Origin: Pseudomonas alcaligenes
GTDB lineage: Bacteria > Pseudomonadota > Gammaproteobacteria > Pseudomonadales > Pseudomonadaceae
Direction: 5' to 3'
Assembly (NCBI RefSeq): GCF_041729615.1
Contig: NZ_CP154874.1
Coordinates: 1,245,001-1,309,000 of the forward strand
DNA: 64,000 nt
Positions 1-9,290 of this stretch are shown here, in pieces (positions within the stretch are counted from its first letter, which is position 1; each line of letters begins with the position of its first letter). The notes beneath the pieces are model-generated. The model had not been told where the DNA came from and made no database searches. It saw only the letters and a list, made by a program, of their open reading frames with translations. The position numbers and the translations under genes were made by a program.

Positions 1-1
1 C

Positions 2-1387
<1,386 letters not shown>

Positions 1388-1390
1388 GCA

Positions 1391-2254
1391 CTACGCCCTC
1401 TGCCGCTGGCTCCAGGCCAGCGCGGCGCCGCTGAGGATGATCACCGCCATGCCGAGCACGGCCCAGGCATCCGGCAGGTGGTCGAACACCAGGGCGCCAA
1501 TCAGGGTGGCGATCAGGATCTGCCCGTAGGTGAAGGGGGCCAGGCTGGCGGCGCTGGCGAAGCGGTAGGCGTGGGTCAGCAGCATGTGCCCGGTCATCGC
1601 CAGGCCGCCCAGGGCAGCCATCAGCAGCACGTCCATGGGCGCCGGCATTTGCCAGGTCCAGGGCAACAGCAGGCCCGCGCCGAGGGTGCCGACCAGCGCG
1701 GTGAGGAAGTTGCTGGTGGCCGGGGCATCGGTGGCACTGAGCCGGCGGGTCAGCAGCTGGTACAGGCCGAAGCAGAACGCCGCGCCCAGGGGCAGCAGGC
1801 TGGCCGGGCTGAACAGCTCGCCACCGGGGCGCACGATCAGCAGCACGCCGAGCAGACCGCCGCCCACCGCCAGCCACACGCCGCGGCTGACCGTCTCCTT
1901 CAGCCAGAGCACCGACAGCACCACCACCACCAGCGGCGCCAGGAAGATCACCGCCGTTGCCTCGCCCAACGGGATATGGCGCAGCCCGGCGTAAAACAGC
2001 AGGGTCACCCCGACCAGGCTCAGCCCACGCGCCAGCTGCAGCAGCGGGCGGCGGGTACGCACCAGGTCCAGGCCCATGCGCGGGGCGAACACCACCAGCA
2101 TCAGCAGGTTCTGCGCCAGGTAGCGCAGGCACACCACCAGCAGCAGCGGATAGGAGGCGGCGAGGGTCTTGGCCAGGGCATCCTGGCTGGACAGCAGCAG
2201 GCCGGCCGCGAGGATCAGCGCGATACCCAGGCCGGGGCGGGAATGCTCGTGCAA
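1391..2254 (-). CDS. EamA-family (DMT) inner-membrane transporter
   Basis: A 287-residue protein with about ten hydrophobic segments arranged as two EamA repeats, the layout of the drug/metabolite transporter superfamily. Substrate cannot be read from the sequence. It converges on ureC. The start at 2254 follows a short charged N-terminus (MHEHSRPG) and leads directly into the first membrane segment. The gene upstream is divergent, so this is probably a single-gene unit whose promoter lies in the 140-bp AT-richer gap at 2255-2394. Confidence 0.85.
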   Translation of the reverse strand: MHEHSRPGLGIALILAAGLLLSSQDALAKTLAASYPLLLVVCLRYLAQNLLMLVVFAPRMGLDLVRTRRPLLQLARGLSLVGVTLLFYAGLRHIPLGEATAVIFLAPLVVVVLSVLWLKETVSRGVWLAVGGGLLGVLLIVRPGGELFSPASLLPLGAAFCFGLYQLLTRRLSATDAPATSNFLTALVGTLGAGLLLPWTWQMPAPMDVLLMAALGGLAMTGHMLLTHAYRFASAASLAPFTYGQILIATLIGALVFDHLPDAWAVLGMAVIILSGAALAWSQRQRA

Positions 2255-2394
2255 CTTGAGAACAGCCTAATAATAAGGTGGCTAACAATTCTGCCAAGGC
2301 GCGTCGGTCGCGACCAGCACCAGCCGTCTGCTGCGCCGCCGATGCCCGCCCCCGCAACTAGAGTTAACACAGCGCAGCGCTCAAGGAGGTCGCC

Positions 2395-2862
2395 ATGCTC
2401 AGGTCCCCTCGCATCCCCCTGCTCGCCTGCTCCTTGCTGGCGACCGCCATGGCCGGCGCCGAGACGCTGATCCCGCTCAACGGCCAGACCCAGCAGCAGA
2501 TCCAGAACGATATCGCCGCCTGCCAGAGCCAGGCTGCCGGCAGTCCCTCCTCGTCGTCGGACTCGTCCCGCGGTGGCGAGCGCCTGCGTGGCGCCGCGGT
2601 GGGCGCGGCGGCGGGGGCGGCGGCGGCCGAGGTGCGCGGCCAGCGCCACGACGAGGTCTACGACCGCATCGACGACGATGTGAAGCAGCAATACCGACAG
2701 AACCAGGCCCGCGAGGCGGCGGCCGCCGGCGTGGTGGTCGGCGGCTCGCGCCAACGCCGCGAGCGGCGCGCGGACAGGCGCAGCGAGCAGGCCGCGCAGA
2801 GCGGTTCCAGCCAGGCCTATATCAACTGCATGAGCGCCCGCGGCTACTCGATCAGCCCCTGA
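2395..2862 (+). CDS. Secreted glycine-zipper-like hypothetical protein
   Basis: A 155-residue protein with an N-terminal signal peptide (hydrophobic core LLACSLLATAMA, likely cleavage after AGA). An alanine/glycine-rich stretch around residues 67-80 resembles a glycine-zipper segment, and an Arg/Gln/Glu-rich region follows. It ends in YINCMSARGYSISP, which places a second cysteine near the C-terminus, with another at about residue 43. A periplasmic or envelope location is inferred. An AGGAG ribosome site precedes the ATG. No function can be assigned. It sits where P. aeruginosa has a conserved small gene after ureC. Confidence 0.75.
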   Translation: MLRSPRIPLLACSLLATAMAGAETLIPLNGQTQQQIQNDIAACQSQAAGSPSSSSDSSRGGERLRGAAVGAAAGAAAAEVRGQRHDEVYDRIDDDVKQQYRQNQAREAAAAGVVVGGSRQRRERRADRRSEQAAQSGSSQAYINCMSARGYSISP

Positions 2863-3129
2863 TCAGCGCAGCTGGCTGTCCTTGCTGCCACGCCGGTTGT
2901 AGCCGCTGAACGCCGCCTGCTCCTGGTCGTGGGCCGCCTGGCAGTTCACGCACAGGCGCACGCCGGGCACCGCCTGGCGGCGTGCCTCGGGGATGGGGGC
3001 GTCGCACTCCGCGCAGTGGCTCAGGCTCTCGCCGCGTGGCAGCTGGCTGCGTGCGCGGGCGATGGCGTCCTCGATGCTGCTGTCGATCTGCTCCTGCACC
3101 GCGCCGTCGTTGGTCCAACCTCCGGCCAT
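2863..3129 (-). CDS. DksA/TraR-type C4 zinc-finger protein (YbiI-like)
   Basis: An 88-residue protein of the TraR/DksA zinc-finger family, the length of E. coli YbiI. The zinc site is visible as CAEC (HCAECDAPIP) and CVNC (LCVNCQAAH). It lacks the long DksA coiled coil. I chose the start at 3129 because GGAGGT lies 7 nt upstream and the protein then begins MAGGWTNDG. The longer frame to 3231 would add a cysteine-rich, non-homologous extension running towards the divergent gene. The role is probably binding RNA polymerase or another protein, but it is not established for this subfamily. Confidence 0.85.
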   Translation of the reverse strand: MAGGWTNDGAVQEQIDSSIEDAIARARSQLPRGESLSHCAECDAPIPEARRQAVPGVRLCVNCQAAHDQEQAAFSGYNRRGSKDSQLR

Positions 3130-3233
3130 GGGTACCTCCGGCAATGGGCTCTCGCTCCCAGATATGCGCCCAGCCTGTCGGCAATGCAAGCACCGCTGGC
3201 TATGCTTGCGGCAACAGCCGAGGAAACCCATCG

Positions 3234-3971
3234 ATGCCTTGCCTACGTCTGCTGGCGATTCTCCTGCTCAGTTGCAGCGTCCTGTCCGCCCGGGCGCAGA
3301 CGCTGATCGCCATCGACAACGCCAATCCCCCCTTCATGTACCAGCAGGATGGTCAGCCCCGGGGGCTCTACCCGCTCCTGCTGCAGGCCGTGTTCGCCCG
3401 CCTCGGCGAACCCCTGGCGATCCAGGCCATGCCCTGGAAGCGCGCCCTGCTCCGGGGCGCCGCCGGTGAACTGGGCATCGGCGGCATCTACAAGAACGCC
3501 GAGCGGCTCAGGGTGTTCGACTACTCCGCGCCGATCTTCGAAGAGCGCCTGCTGCTCTACGTACAACGCGAACGGGCCTTCGACTTCCGCGGCATCGCAG
3601 ACCTGCACGGCAAGCGCGTCGGGGTGATTCGCGGCTGGAGCTACACGGAGGAGTTCGACCAGGCCGCACGCACCGGGCAGATCGAGACCCAGGAAGGCAG
3701 CGCGGACGAAGCCAACCTGCGCAAGCTGGCCTCCGGCCGGCTGGACGCGGTGATCGCCATCGAGCTGGCCGGCCAGCGCCTGCTGGCCCTGCCGGGGCTG
3801 GAGCAACTGGTCGCCCTGCCGCGGCCGCTGAGCATCAACCCCACCTACCTGGTATTCGCCAAGCAGGCCGGCCAGGGCGCGCTGCTGCAGCGCTTCGACC
3901 AGGCCCTGAAGGACATGCGCCGGGACGGCTCGCTGCAGCGCCTGATCGAGCAGGAGATCGCTACTCCTTGA
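3234..3971 (+). CDS. Periplasmic substrate-binding protein, family 3 (SBP_bac_3)
   Basis: A 245-residue protein with a signal peptide ([16 protein letters not shown], cleavage before QTLIAIDN) followed by a family 3 solute-binding fold of the amino-acid-binding type ([21 protein letters not shown] at the start, [13 protein letters not shown] at the hinge). No permease or ATPase lies nearby, so it may be an orphan binding protein or serve a transporter elsewhere. I start at 3234 because GAGGA lies about 9 nt upstream and the signal peptide follows directly. The longer upstream reading frame is antisense to the zinc-finger gene. Its stop overlaps the convergent neighbour by 11 bp. Confidence 0.85.
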   Translation: MPCLRLLAILLLSCSVLSARAQTLIAIDNANPPFMYQQDGQPRGLYPLLLQAVFARLGEPLAIQAMPWKRALLRGAAGELGIGGIYKNAERLRVFDYSAPIFEERLLLYVQRERAFDFRGIADLHGKRVGVIRGWSYTEEFDQAARTGQIETQEGSADEANLRKLASGRLDAVIAIELAGQRLLALPGLEQLVALPRPLSINPTYLVFAKQAGQGALLQRFDQALKDMRRDGSLQRLIEQEIATP

Positions 3972-4833
3972 CGTTCATGTACTCGCGGGCCCAGACGATG
4001 TAGTCCTCGGGCTGGGTGTACTTGTGCGTCAGCTCGGTGGCGTTGTGATCGCTGGCGGGGATGCCGCGCTGCTCGCGCAGGCAGTCGTAGGTGGCCTTGA
4101 TCGCGGCGAAGTAGGCGGCGTGGCCGTCCACCACGATGCGCACGCCGAGGCTGGCCAGGCGCGCGTCGTCGCGCAGCGAGGGGTTGCCATAGCTGACCAG
4201 CATCAGCGGCACGCTGAGATGTTGCGCGATCGCCTCCAGATGCTCGAAGTCGCCCACCCCGACCATGCAGATCGCGTCGGCGCCGGCCTCCTGATAGGCG
4301 ACGGTACGGCGGATCACCTCGTCGACCTCGAGTACCCCGGCGTGGGTACGGGCGATGATCGCCAGGTCCGGGTCGACCCGCGCTTCCAGTGCCGCGCGGA
4401 TCTTGCCGACGCCTTCGTCGATGCCGATCAGGTCGGTGGACTTGCGACCGAACTGGGCCGGCAGCAAGGTGTCCTCGAGGGTCAGCGCGGCGATGCCGGC
4501 GCGCTCCAGCTCGACCACCGTGCGCATCACGTTGAGCGCGTTGCCGTAGCCGTGGTCGGCGTCGGCGATCACCGGCAGGCGTGCCACCCGGCCGATGCGG
4601 GTGGCCTGCTCGACGAACTCGCTGAGGCTGATCAGGGCGAAGTCCGGCGCGGCCAGAACTTGTAGTGAAGCTACAGAACCGCCCAGGATACCGACCTCGA
4701 ATCCGAGGTCGGCGGCAATCCGGGCGGACATCGGGTCGAACACCGATGCCGTGTGGTAGCAGGCATCCGAGGCCAGAAGCGCACGGAACTGGGCGCGAAG
4801 ATCATGGTGTGAGGCTATTGGCATGGAAGGCAT
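3961..4833 (-). CDS. Oxaloacetate decarboxylase, PEP mutase/isocitrate lyase superfamily (PA4872-like)
   Basis: A 290-residue alpha/beta-barrel enzyme of the isocitrate lyase/PEP mutase superfamily. Visible features are the metal-binding DADHGYGN segment, the LEDT motif that follows it, and QFGRKSTDL where true isocitrate lyases carry the catalytic KKCGH loop. This loop type and the neighbourhood after ureC match P. aeruginosa PA4872, known as an oxaloacetate decarboxylase, so pyruvate plus CO2 is the expected outcome. A second in-frame ATG is at 4824; neither start has a strong ribosome site. Three TGTAG-N5-CTACA palindromes lie in its upstream region and early coding part, suggesting direct repression. 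Confidence 0.85.
   Translation of the reverse strand: MPSMPIASHHDLRAQFRALLASDACYHTASVFDPMSARIAADLGFEVGILGGSVASLQVLAAPDFALISLSEFVEQATRIGRVARLPVIADADHGYGNALNVMRTVVELERAGIAALTLEDTLLPAQFGRKSTDLIGIDEGVGKIRAALEARVDPDLAIIARTHAGVLEVDEVIRRTVAYQEAGADAICMVGVGDFEHLEAIAQHLSVPLMLVSYGNPSLRDDARLASLGVRIVVDGHAAYFAAIKATYDCLREQRGIPASDHNATELTHKYTQPEDYIVWAREYMNVKE
4661..4675. promoter_or_regulatory. TGTAG-N5-CTACA palindrome, copy inside the decarboxylase gene
   Basis: Exact dyad TGTAGTGAAGCTACA lying about 160 bp inside the decarboxylase coding sequence. It has the same arms as the two copies upstream of the gene. It could be an auxiliary operator allowing looping. A chance match is possible, as coding constraint alone could produce it. 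Confidence 0.45.
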
Positions 4834-4867
4834 TCTGCAGGTCGTTCTCGGTTATCCCGGCGAATTA

Positions 4868-4882
4868 TGTAGCAAAACTACA
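4868..4882. promoter_or_regulatory. TGTAG-N5-CTACA palindrome, upstream copy 1
   Basis: Dyad TGTAGCAAAACTACA located 35 bp upstream of the decarboxylase start, in an AT-rich island between two minus-strand genes. Its position fits an operator overlapping the promoter. Confidence 0.65.
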
Positions 4883-4892
4883 AAACTCGTCA

Positions 4893-4907
4893 TGTAGTAA
4901 AACTACA
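4893..4907. promoter_or_regulatory. TGTAG-N5-CTACA palindrome, upstream copy 2
   Basis: Dyad TGTAGTAAAACTACA, 25 bp from copy 1 (start to start). It differs from copy 1 only at one spacer base. Tandem near-identical dyads argue for binding by one dimeric repressor; the regulator is not identified. Confidence 0.65.
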
Positions 4908-4992
4908 TATACACCCATCCGCCTTGCACTCCGCTTTCAGCGACGGGTGGCGCCGCAGCATTTTCACCCGTGCACCTCGCTGTCCCTGGCGC

Positions 4993-5739
4993 TCAATGCA
5001 ACCTGGCCGAGGGTAACCAGCGGCGCAGGATGGCCTCCAGGCTGCCGTCGCGGCGCATGCCATCGAGCTCGCGCCGCCAGCGCTCGACCAACGCTGGCGC
5101 GGTCTGCGGCGAGAAGGCGATGTAGTAGTCGGATTGCATGAAGGCCAGGTGCCCCTGCACCTCTTCCGGGGTCAGCCCGCCAGTGGCCAGCTCCTCGCGC
5201 AGGGTCAGGTCCTCGGTGGCGATCAGCTTGACCCGGCCGTGCTTGAGCATGGTCACCATCTGCCGGGAGCTGGGCACGCCGTACAGGTTGGTGAAGCCCA
5301 TGCGCTGCAGGGTCTCGTAGCTGTACCACTGTTTGGGCAGGGCCAGGGTGCCGGCGCGGGCCGCGTCCTCCAGGCTGTCGATGCGCAAGTTGCTGCTCTT
5401 CAGCGAGTAGAAGCGCGTCGCCCCCTGCAGGATCGGCCCGACCCACTGGAACAGCGCCTCGCGCTCGGCGGTGCGCACCACCGCGAACAGGCCGGTATCG
5501 GCCTCGCTCTTGGCCAGGAAGTAGGCGCGGGTCCAGGGCAGCAGCTCGATGCTGGCCTGGCTGCCGGTGCGCCGGATCAGTTCGCGCACCACTTCCACCG
5601 AGTAGCCGTCGGGCTGGCCATCGCGCAGGAAGCTGGTGGGCGGGGCCTGCTCGGTCAGCAGGCGCAGCTCGGCCACCGCCAGCAGCGGCCACAGAACGCA
5701 GCAGAATATCCAGACCCGCACCGATGCACGCATCCGCAC
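4993..5739 (-). CDS. Periplasmic substrate-binding protein, family 3 (SBP_bac_3)
   Basis: A 248-residue protein with a signal peptide (WIFCCVLWPLLAVA, cleavage before ELRLLTEQ) and a family 3 binding fold (PPTSFLRDGQPDGYSVEVV, later MRRDGSLEAILRRW at the C-terminus). The C-terminal phrase RRDGSL also occurs in the binding protein at 3234-3971, so the two are distant paralogues. No ABC permease is adjacent. The precise ligand is unknown; amino acids or similar small acids are typical for the family. The gene reads away from the next periplasmic binding protein gene with a 77-bp gap between them. Confidence 0.85.
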   Translation of the reverse strand: MRMRASVRVWIFCCVLWPLLAVAELRLLTEQAPPTSFLRDGQPDGYSVEVVRELIRRTGSQASIELLPWTRAYFLAKSEADTGLFAVVRTAEREALFQWVGPILQGATRFYSLKSSNLRIDSLEDAARAGTLALPKQWYSYETLQRMGFTNLYGVPSSRQMVTMLKHGRVKLIATEDLTLREELATGGLTPEEVQGHLAFMQSDYYIAFSPQTAPALVERWRRELDGMRRDGSLEAILRRWLPSARLH

Positions 5740-5816
5740 CGCCCTCCCATGGCTTCAGCCTAGTCCAGCAGCGCTCGCGCGCCGCCAGCGGGAGCGCTGT
5801 TCGTCGGCTTGGCCGG

Positions 5817-6743
5817 CTAGTCCGCCAGGGGCAGCAGGTGGCGAATGGCGGGGTCGTCCAGCCGCTGAGCATCCACGTAGAGCGCCGCCAGCGGCTCGTG
5901 GCGCGGGCCGGGCCTGGCGCCACGCAAATGCTGGTGGGCCGCCCACACGCTGCGATAGCCCATTTCCCAGGGCTGCTGCAGCAGCAGGGCGGCCAGCTCG
6001 CCACGGCGCAGGGCCTCGACCAGCAGAGGGTCGGCATCGAAACCTATATGCACCAACTGCCCGCTGCGCCCGGCGCGGCGCAGCACCGCCAGGGCACTCT
6101 GGGTGGTGCGCTCGTTGACCGTGAAGAGGCCGTCCAGGGTCTCCAGCACCTGCAGATCGGCCGCGCTGGGCATGTAGTCGTGCACCGGCAGGCGTGCCTC
6201 CAGCGCCACGTCCAGGCCGGCCTCGCGCGCCCCCTGGATGAAACCGACGCTGCGCTCGGCCACCGAACTGGCCTGGGAGTCGGGACGCAGCACGCCGACC
6301 CGACCGCCACCCCGCAGCAGCCGCGCCATCTGCCGAGCGGCCAGCAGACCGGCCTGGTGGTTGTCGGTCACCACGGCGCCTATCACCTCGTCACCGCCCA
6401 GGTCACGATCGATATAAAGCACGGCGATGCCCTGGTCCTTCAGCTGGCGCATGTGTTCGGCGACAGCCGCGCCGCTGGGCGCGACTATCAGCGCGCGACA
6501 GCCATGCGCGAGCATGCGTTCGACGATGCGCAATTGCGCCTGGGGATCGGTTTCCTTGCTCGGCCCGCGGAAATACAGCTGCAGCCCGGTCTCCTGGGCC
6601 GCCTGCCGGGCGCCCTGCTCGACACCGTGCCAGAAGGCCGCGCCACCGGCGCCGGACACCAGGCTGACGCAATCGGCGCGGGCCGCGACACCCAGCGAGC
6701 AGAGCAGCACAAAGCCCAGTGTGGGCAGCAGGAGCAGACGCAT
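5817..6743 (-). CDS. Periplasmic sugar-binding-type protein (ribose/LacI-like fold)
   Basis: A 308-residue secreted protein with signal peptide LLLPTLGFVLLCSLGVAARA and a type I periplasmic binding fold (Peripla_BP_4): WHGVEQGARQAAQETG, LIVAPSGAAV, LYIDRDLGG, VTDNHQAG, FTVNERTTQSA and HIGFDADP follow the ribose-binding-protein order. No sugar transporter is adjacent, so it may act as an orphan or as the input for a sensor. I start at 6743 because GGAGTC lies about 9 nt upstream and the signal peptide follows; the frame extends to 6794 but that adds a non-signal-like leader. Confidence 0.82.
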   Translation of the reverse strand: MRLLLLPTLGFVLLCSLGVAARADCVSLVSGAGGAAFWHGVEQGARQAAQETGLQLYFRGPSKETDPQAQLRIVERMLAHGCRALIVAPSGAAVAEHMRQLKDQGIAVLYIDRDLGGDEVIGAVVTDNHQAGLLAARQMARLLRGGGRVGVLRPDSQASSVAERSVGFIQGAREAGLDVALEARLPVHDYMPSAADLQVLETLDGLFTVNERTTQSALAVLRRAGRSGQLVHIGFDADPLLVEALRRGELAALLLQQPWEMGYRSVWAAHQHLRGARPGPRHEPLAALYVDAQRLDDPAIRHLLPLAD

Positions 6744-6911
6744 GAGGGGACTCCAGACGGACTCGGGAGACCCACTTCCGACTCCAGACAACATCCTCGG
6801 TCTCCCCTTCCCAGCCTAGCACTCTGCCATCACTCCAGCCGACGATTGCCCGCGCACGCGCCCGGGTACTCGCATAGAATGCGCGGCCGTTTTTTCCGGA
6901 ATCGCCGCGCC

Positions 6912-8177
6912 ATGAACCATCCGCTCCCCGCCAACGCCCTGGGCATCGACTTCGGCACCTCCAACTCCACCGTCGGCTGGTGGCGGCCGGGCCTGGAGCC
7001 GCTGCTGGAGCTGGAGGACGGCAAGATCACCCTGCCCTCGGTGATCTTCTTCAACACCGAGGAGCGCCGCCCGGTCTACGGCCGCCAGGCCCTGGCCGAA
7101 TACCTCGATGGCTACGAGGGGCGCCTGATGCGCTCGCTGAAGAGCCTGCTCGGCTCCAAGCTGCTGAAGAGCGAGACCACCGTACTGGGCAGCGCCCTGC
7201 CGTTTCGCGACCTGCTCGGCTTCTTCATCGGCGAACTGAAGAAGCGCGCCGAGGCCCAGGCCGGCCGCGAGTTCGAGCAGGTGGTGCTGGGCCGCCCGGT
7301 GTTCTTCGTCGACGACGACCCGCTCGCCGACGCCGAGGCTGCCAACACCCTGCAGGCGGTGGCGCACAAGCTCGGCTTCAAGGAGGTGTCCTTCCAGTTC
7401 GAGCCGATCGCCGCGGCCTTCGACTACGAACGCAGCATCACCCGCGAGGAACTGGTGCTGATCGTCGACATCGGTGGCGGCACCTCGGACTTCTCCCTGG
7501 TGCGCCTGGCGCCGCAGCGCCGCGAGCTGAGCGAGCGCCAGGACGACATCCTGGCCACCGGCGGCGTGCATATCGGCGGCACCGACTTCGACAAGCAGCT
7601 GAGCCTGGACGGGGTGATGCCGCTGTTCGGCTATGGCCGCCGGATGAAGAGCGACGCGCTGATGCCGACCAGCCACCACCTCAATCTGGCCACCTGGCAC
7701 ACCATCAACGCGGTGTACGCACAGAAGGCCCAGCTGGCACTGAAGAGCATGCGCTACGACATCGTCGATCCGACCGGCGTCGATCGCCTGCTGCGCCTCA
7801 CCGAACAGCGCGCCGGCCACTGGCTGGCCATGCAGGTGGAGGAAGCGAAGATCAGCCTGACCGAGCGGGACGAGCACCTGATCGACCTGGCACGCGTCGA
7901 GGATGGCCTGGTCGCCATGCTCGACCGGCCGCTGTTCGACCAGGCCATCGACGGCCTGCTGCAACGCATCCGCACCGGCGTCGACGAGCTGCTCAGAAGC
8001 GCCGGCGTGGATCATGCCGCAGTCGACACCATCTTCTTCACCGGCGGCTCCAGCGCCGTGCCGGCCCTGCGCCAGAGCGTCGCCGCCCTGCTGCCCAACG
8101 CCCGCGCCACCGAGGGCAACAGCTTCGGCAGCATCGGCAGCGGCCTGGCCATCGAGGCGCACCGGCGCTACGGCTGA
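6912..8177 (+). CDS. yegD: Hsp70-family ATPase, YegD-like
   Basis: A 421-residue actin-fold ATPase of the Hsp70 superfamily. Phosphate-1 (GIDFGTSNSTVG), phosphate-2 (VDIGGGTSDFSL) and adenosine (FFTGGSSAVPAL) motifs are present. It has no C-terminal substrate-binding domain, as in YegD. The start at 6912 gives the ATPase motif at residue 11; a longer frame reading from 5724 is antisense to other genes and rejected. A monocistronic unit is likely, because a strong terminator follows and the upstream gene is divergent. Its chaperone role is inferred from family only. Confidence 0.88.
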   Translation: MNHPLPANALGIDFGTSNSTVGWWRPGLEPLLELEDGKITLPSVIFFNTEERRPVYGRQALAEYLDGYEGRLMRSLKSLLGSKLLKSETTVLGSALPFRDLLGFFIGELKKRAEAQAGREFEQVVLGRPVFFVDDDPLADAEAANTLQAVAHKLGFKEVSFQFEPIAAAFDYERSITREELVLIVDIGGGTSDFSLVRLAPQRRELSERQDDILATGGVHIGGTDFDKQLSLDGVMPLFGYGRRMKSDALMPTSHHLNLATWHTINAVYAQKAQLALKSMRYDIVDPTGVDRLLRLTEQRAGHWLAMQVEEAKISLTERDEHLIDLARVEDGLVAMLDRPLFDQAIDGLLQRIRTGVDELLRSAGVDHAAVDTIFFTGGSSAVPALRQSVAALLPNARATEGNSFGSIGSGLAIEAHRRYG

Positions 8178-8186
8178 GGCGCAAAC

Positions 8187-8214
8187 AAAAAGGCCGGGCA
8201 ATGCCCGGCCTTTT
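8187..8214. terminator. Bidirectional intrinsic terminator
   Basis: Stem AAAAGGCCGGGC (8188-8199) pairs with GCCCGGCCTTTT (8203-8214) around a 3-nt loop. An A tract precedes it and a T tract ends it, so it can stop both the yegD transcript and the convergent lptFG transcript. Confidence 0.85.
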
Positions 8215-8228
8215 CCTGCCTGCGGGGG

Positions 8229-9290
8229 TCAGGCCGCGCGCCTGAGCAGCACCACCCCGGCCAGGGCGCAGATCGCCGCCGGCACCGCCACCGCCAGCAG
8301 CGGCGCGAAGCCGAACACCAGGCTGGATGGCCCCAGCAGGTCCTGGGCGATGCGGAACACGAAGCCCACCAGCACGCCGGTGAAGACGCGCTGGCCGAGG
8401 GTCACCGAACGCAGCGGGCCGAAGATGAAGGAAATCGCCATCAGCACCAGCGCCGCGGTCACCAGCGGCTGCAGCACCTTGGTCCAGAACGCCAGCCAGT
8501 AGTTGCCGTTGTTCAGGCCCTGCTCGCCGAGATAGTGGATGTAGCGCCACAGCCCGCTGATCGACAGGGCCTCGGGCTCCAGCACCACGGTGCCGAGCAG
8601 CTCGGGCCTGAGCTCGACGTCCCAGCGTTCGCTGGCGGCCTTGAGCACCTCGGTGCTGCGCTCGCGGAAGTGGGTGGTCTGCACCTCTTCCAGCAGCCAG
8701 TGGTCGCCCTGGTACTGGGCGCGACGGGCGAAGCTGGCGGACAGCAGCTTGCGCTCGCCATCGAACTGGTAGCGGGTCACGCCGAGCAGCTTGCCACCCG
8801 GCTGCACGGCGTTGATATGCACGTACTCCTGGCCCTGGCGATGCCACAGGCCGCGCTTGGAGCTCTGCGCCTCGCCGCCACCCTGGGCCAGCGAGCGATG
8901 GGCCTGGGCCTGGCTCTCGCTCCAGGGCGCCAGGTATTCGCCGACCAGCAGGCCGACCAGCATCAGCACCAGCATGGGCTTCATCACCGCCCAGACGATG
9001 CGCCCGACCGACACGCCGGCGGCGCGCATGATGGTCAGCTCGCTGCTGCTGGCCAGGCTGCCGAGGCCGATCAGGCAGCCGATCAGCGCCGCCATCGGCA
9101 GCATCTCGTAGGCGCGCCGCGGCAGGGTCAGCAGCACGTAGATCAGCGCTTCCAGGGTGCCGTAGTTGTCGCCGACGTCGCCCAGTTCGTCGATGAAGGC
9201 GAACAGCAGGGCCAGCCCGACGATGATGCCGAGCACCGCCAGGATGGCGAAGAACACACTGCTGCCGATGTAACGATCAAGCCTGCCCAT
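8229..9290 (-). CDS. lptG: LPS export ABC transporter permease LptG
   Basis: A 353-residue YjgP/YjgQ-family permease. It has three membrane segments near the N-terminus (residues ~10-110), a large periplasmic jellyroll region, and three more segments at the C-terminus (from ~270). With LptF and the ATPase LptB it extracts lipopolysaccharide from the outer leaflet of the inner membrane and passes it to LptC. It overlaps lptF by 14 bp, showing translational coupling. Length and topology are normal for the family. Confidence 0.95.
   Translation of the reverse strand: MGRLDRYIGSSVFFAILAVLGIIVGLALLFAFIDELGDVGDNYGTLEALIYVLLTLPRRAYEMLPMAALIGCLIGLGSLASSSELTIMRAAGVSVGRIVWAVMKPMLVLMLVGLLVGEYLAPWSESQAQAHRSLAQGGGEAQSSKRGLWHRQGQEYVHINAVQPGGKLLGVTRYQFDGERKLLSASFARRAQYQGDHWLLEEVQTTHFRERSTEVLKAASERWDVELRPELLGTVVLEPEALSISGLWRYIHYLGEQGLNNGNYWLAFWTKVLQPLVTAALVLMAISFIFGPLRSVTLGQRVFTGVLVGFVFRIAQDLLGPSSLVFGFAPLLAVAVPAAICALAGVVLLRRAA

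Noticed and set aside
1478-2470. 330-residue plus-strand frame over the EamA transporter
   Set aside because: Gln/Gly/Ala-rich antisense shadow with no domain; the transporter on the other strand has clear membrane segments.
5724-8177. 817-residue plus-strand open frame ending in the Hsp70-like protein
   Set aside because: Only the part from 6912 has the Hsp70 fold; the rest is antisense to the sugar-binding protein gene.
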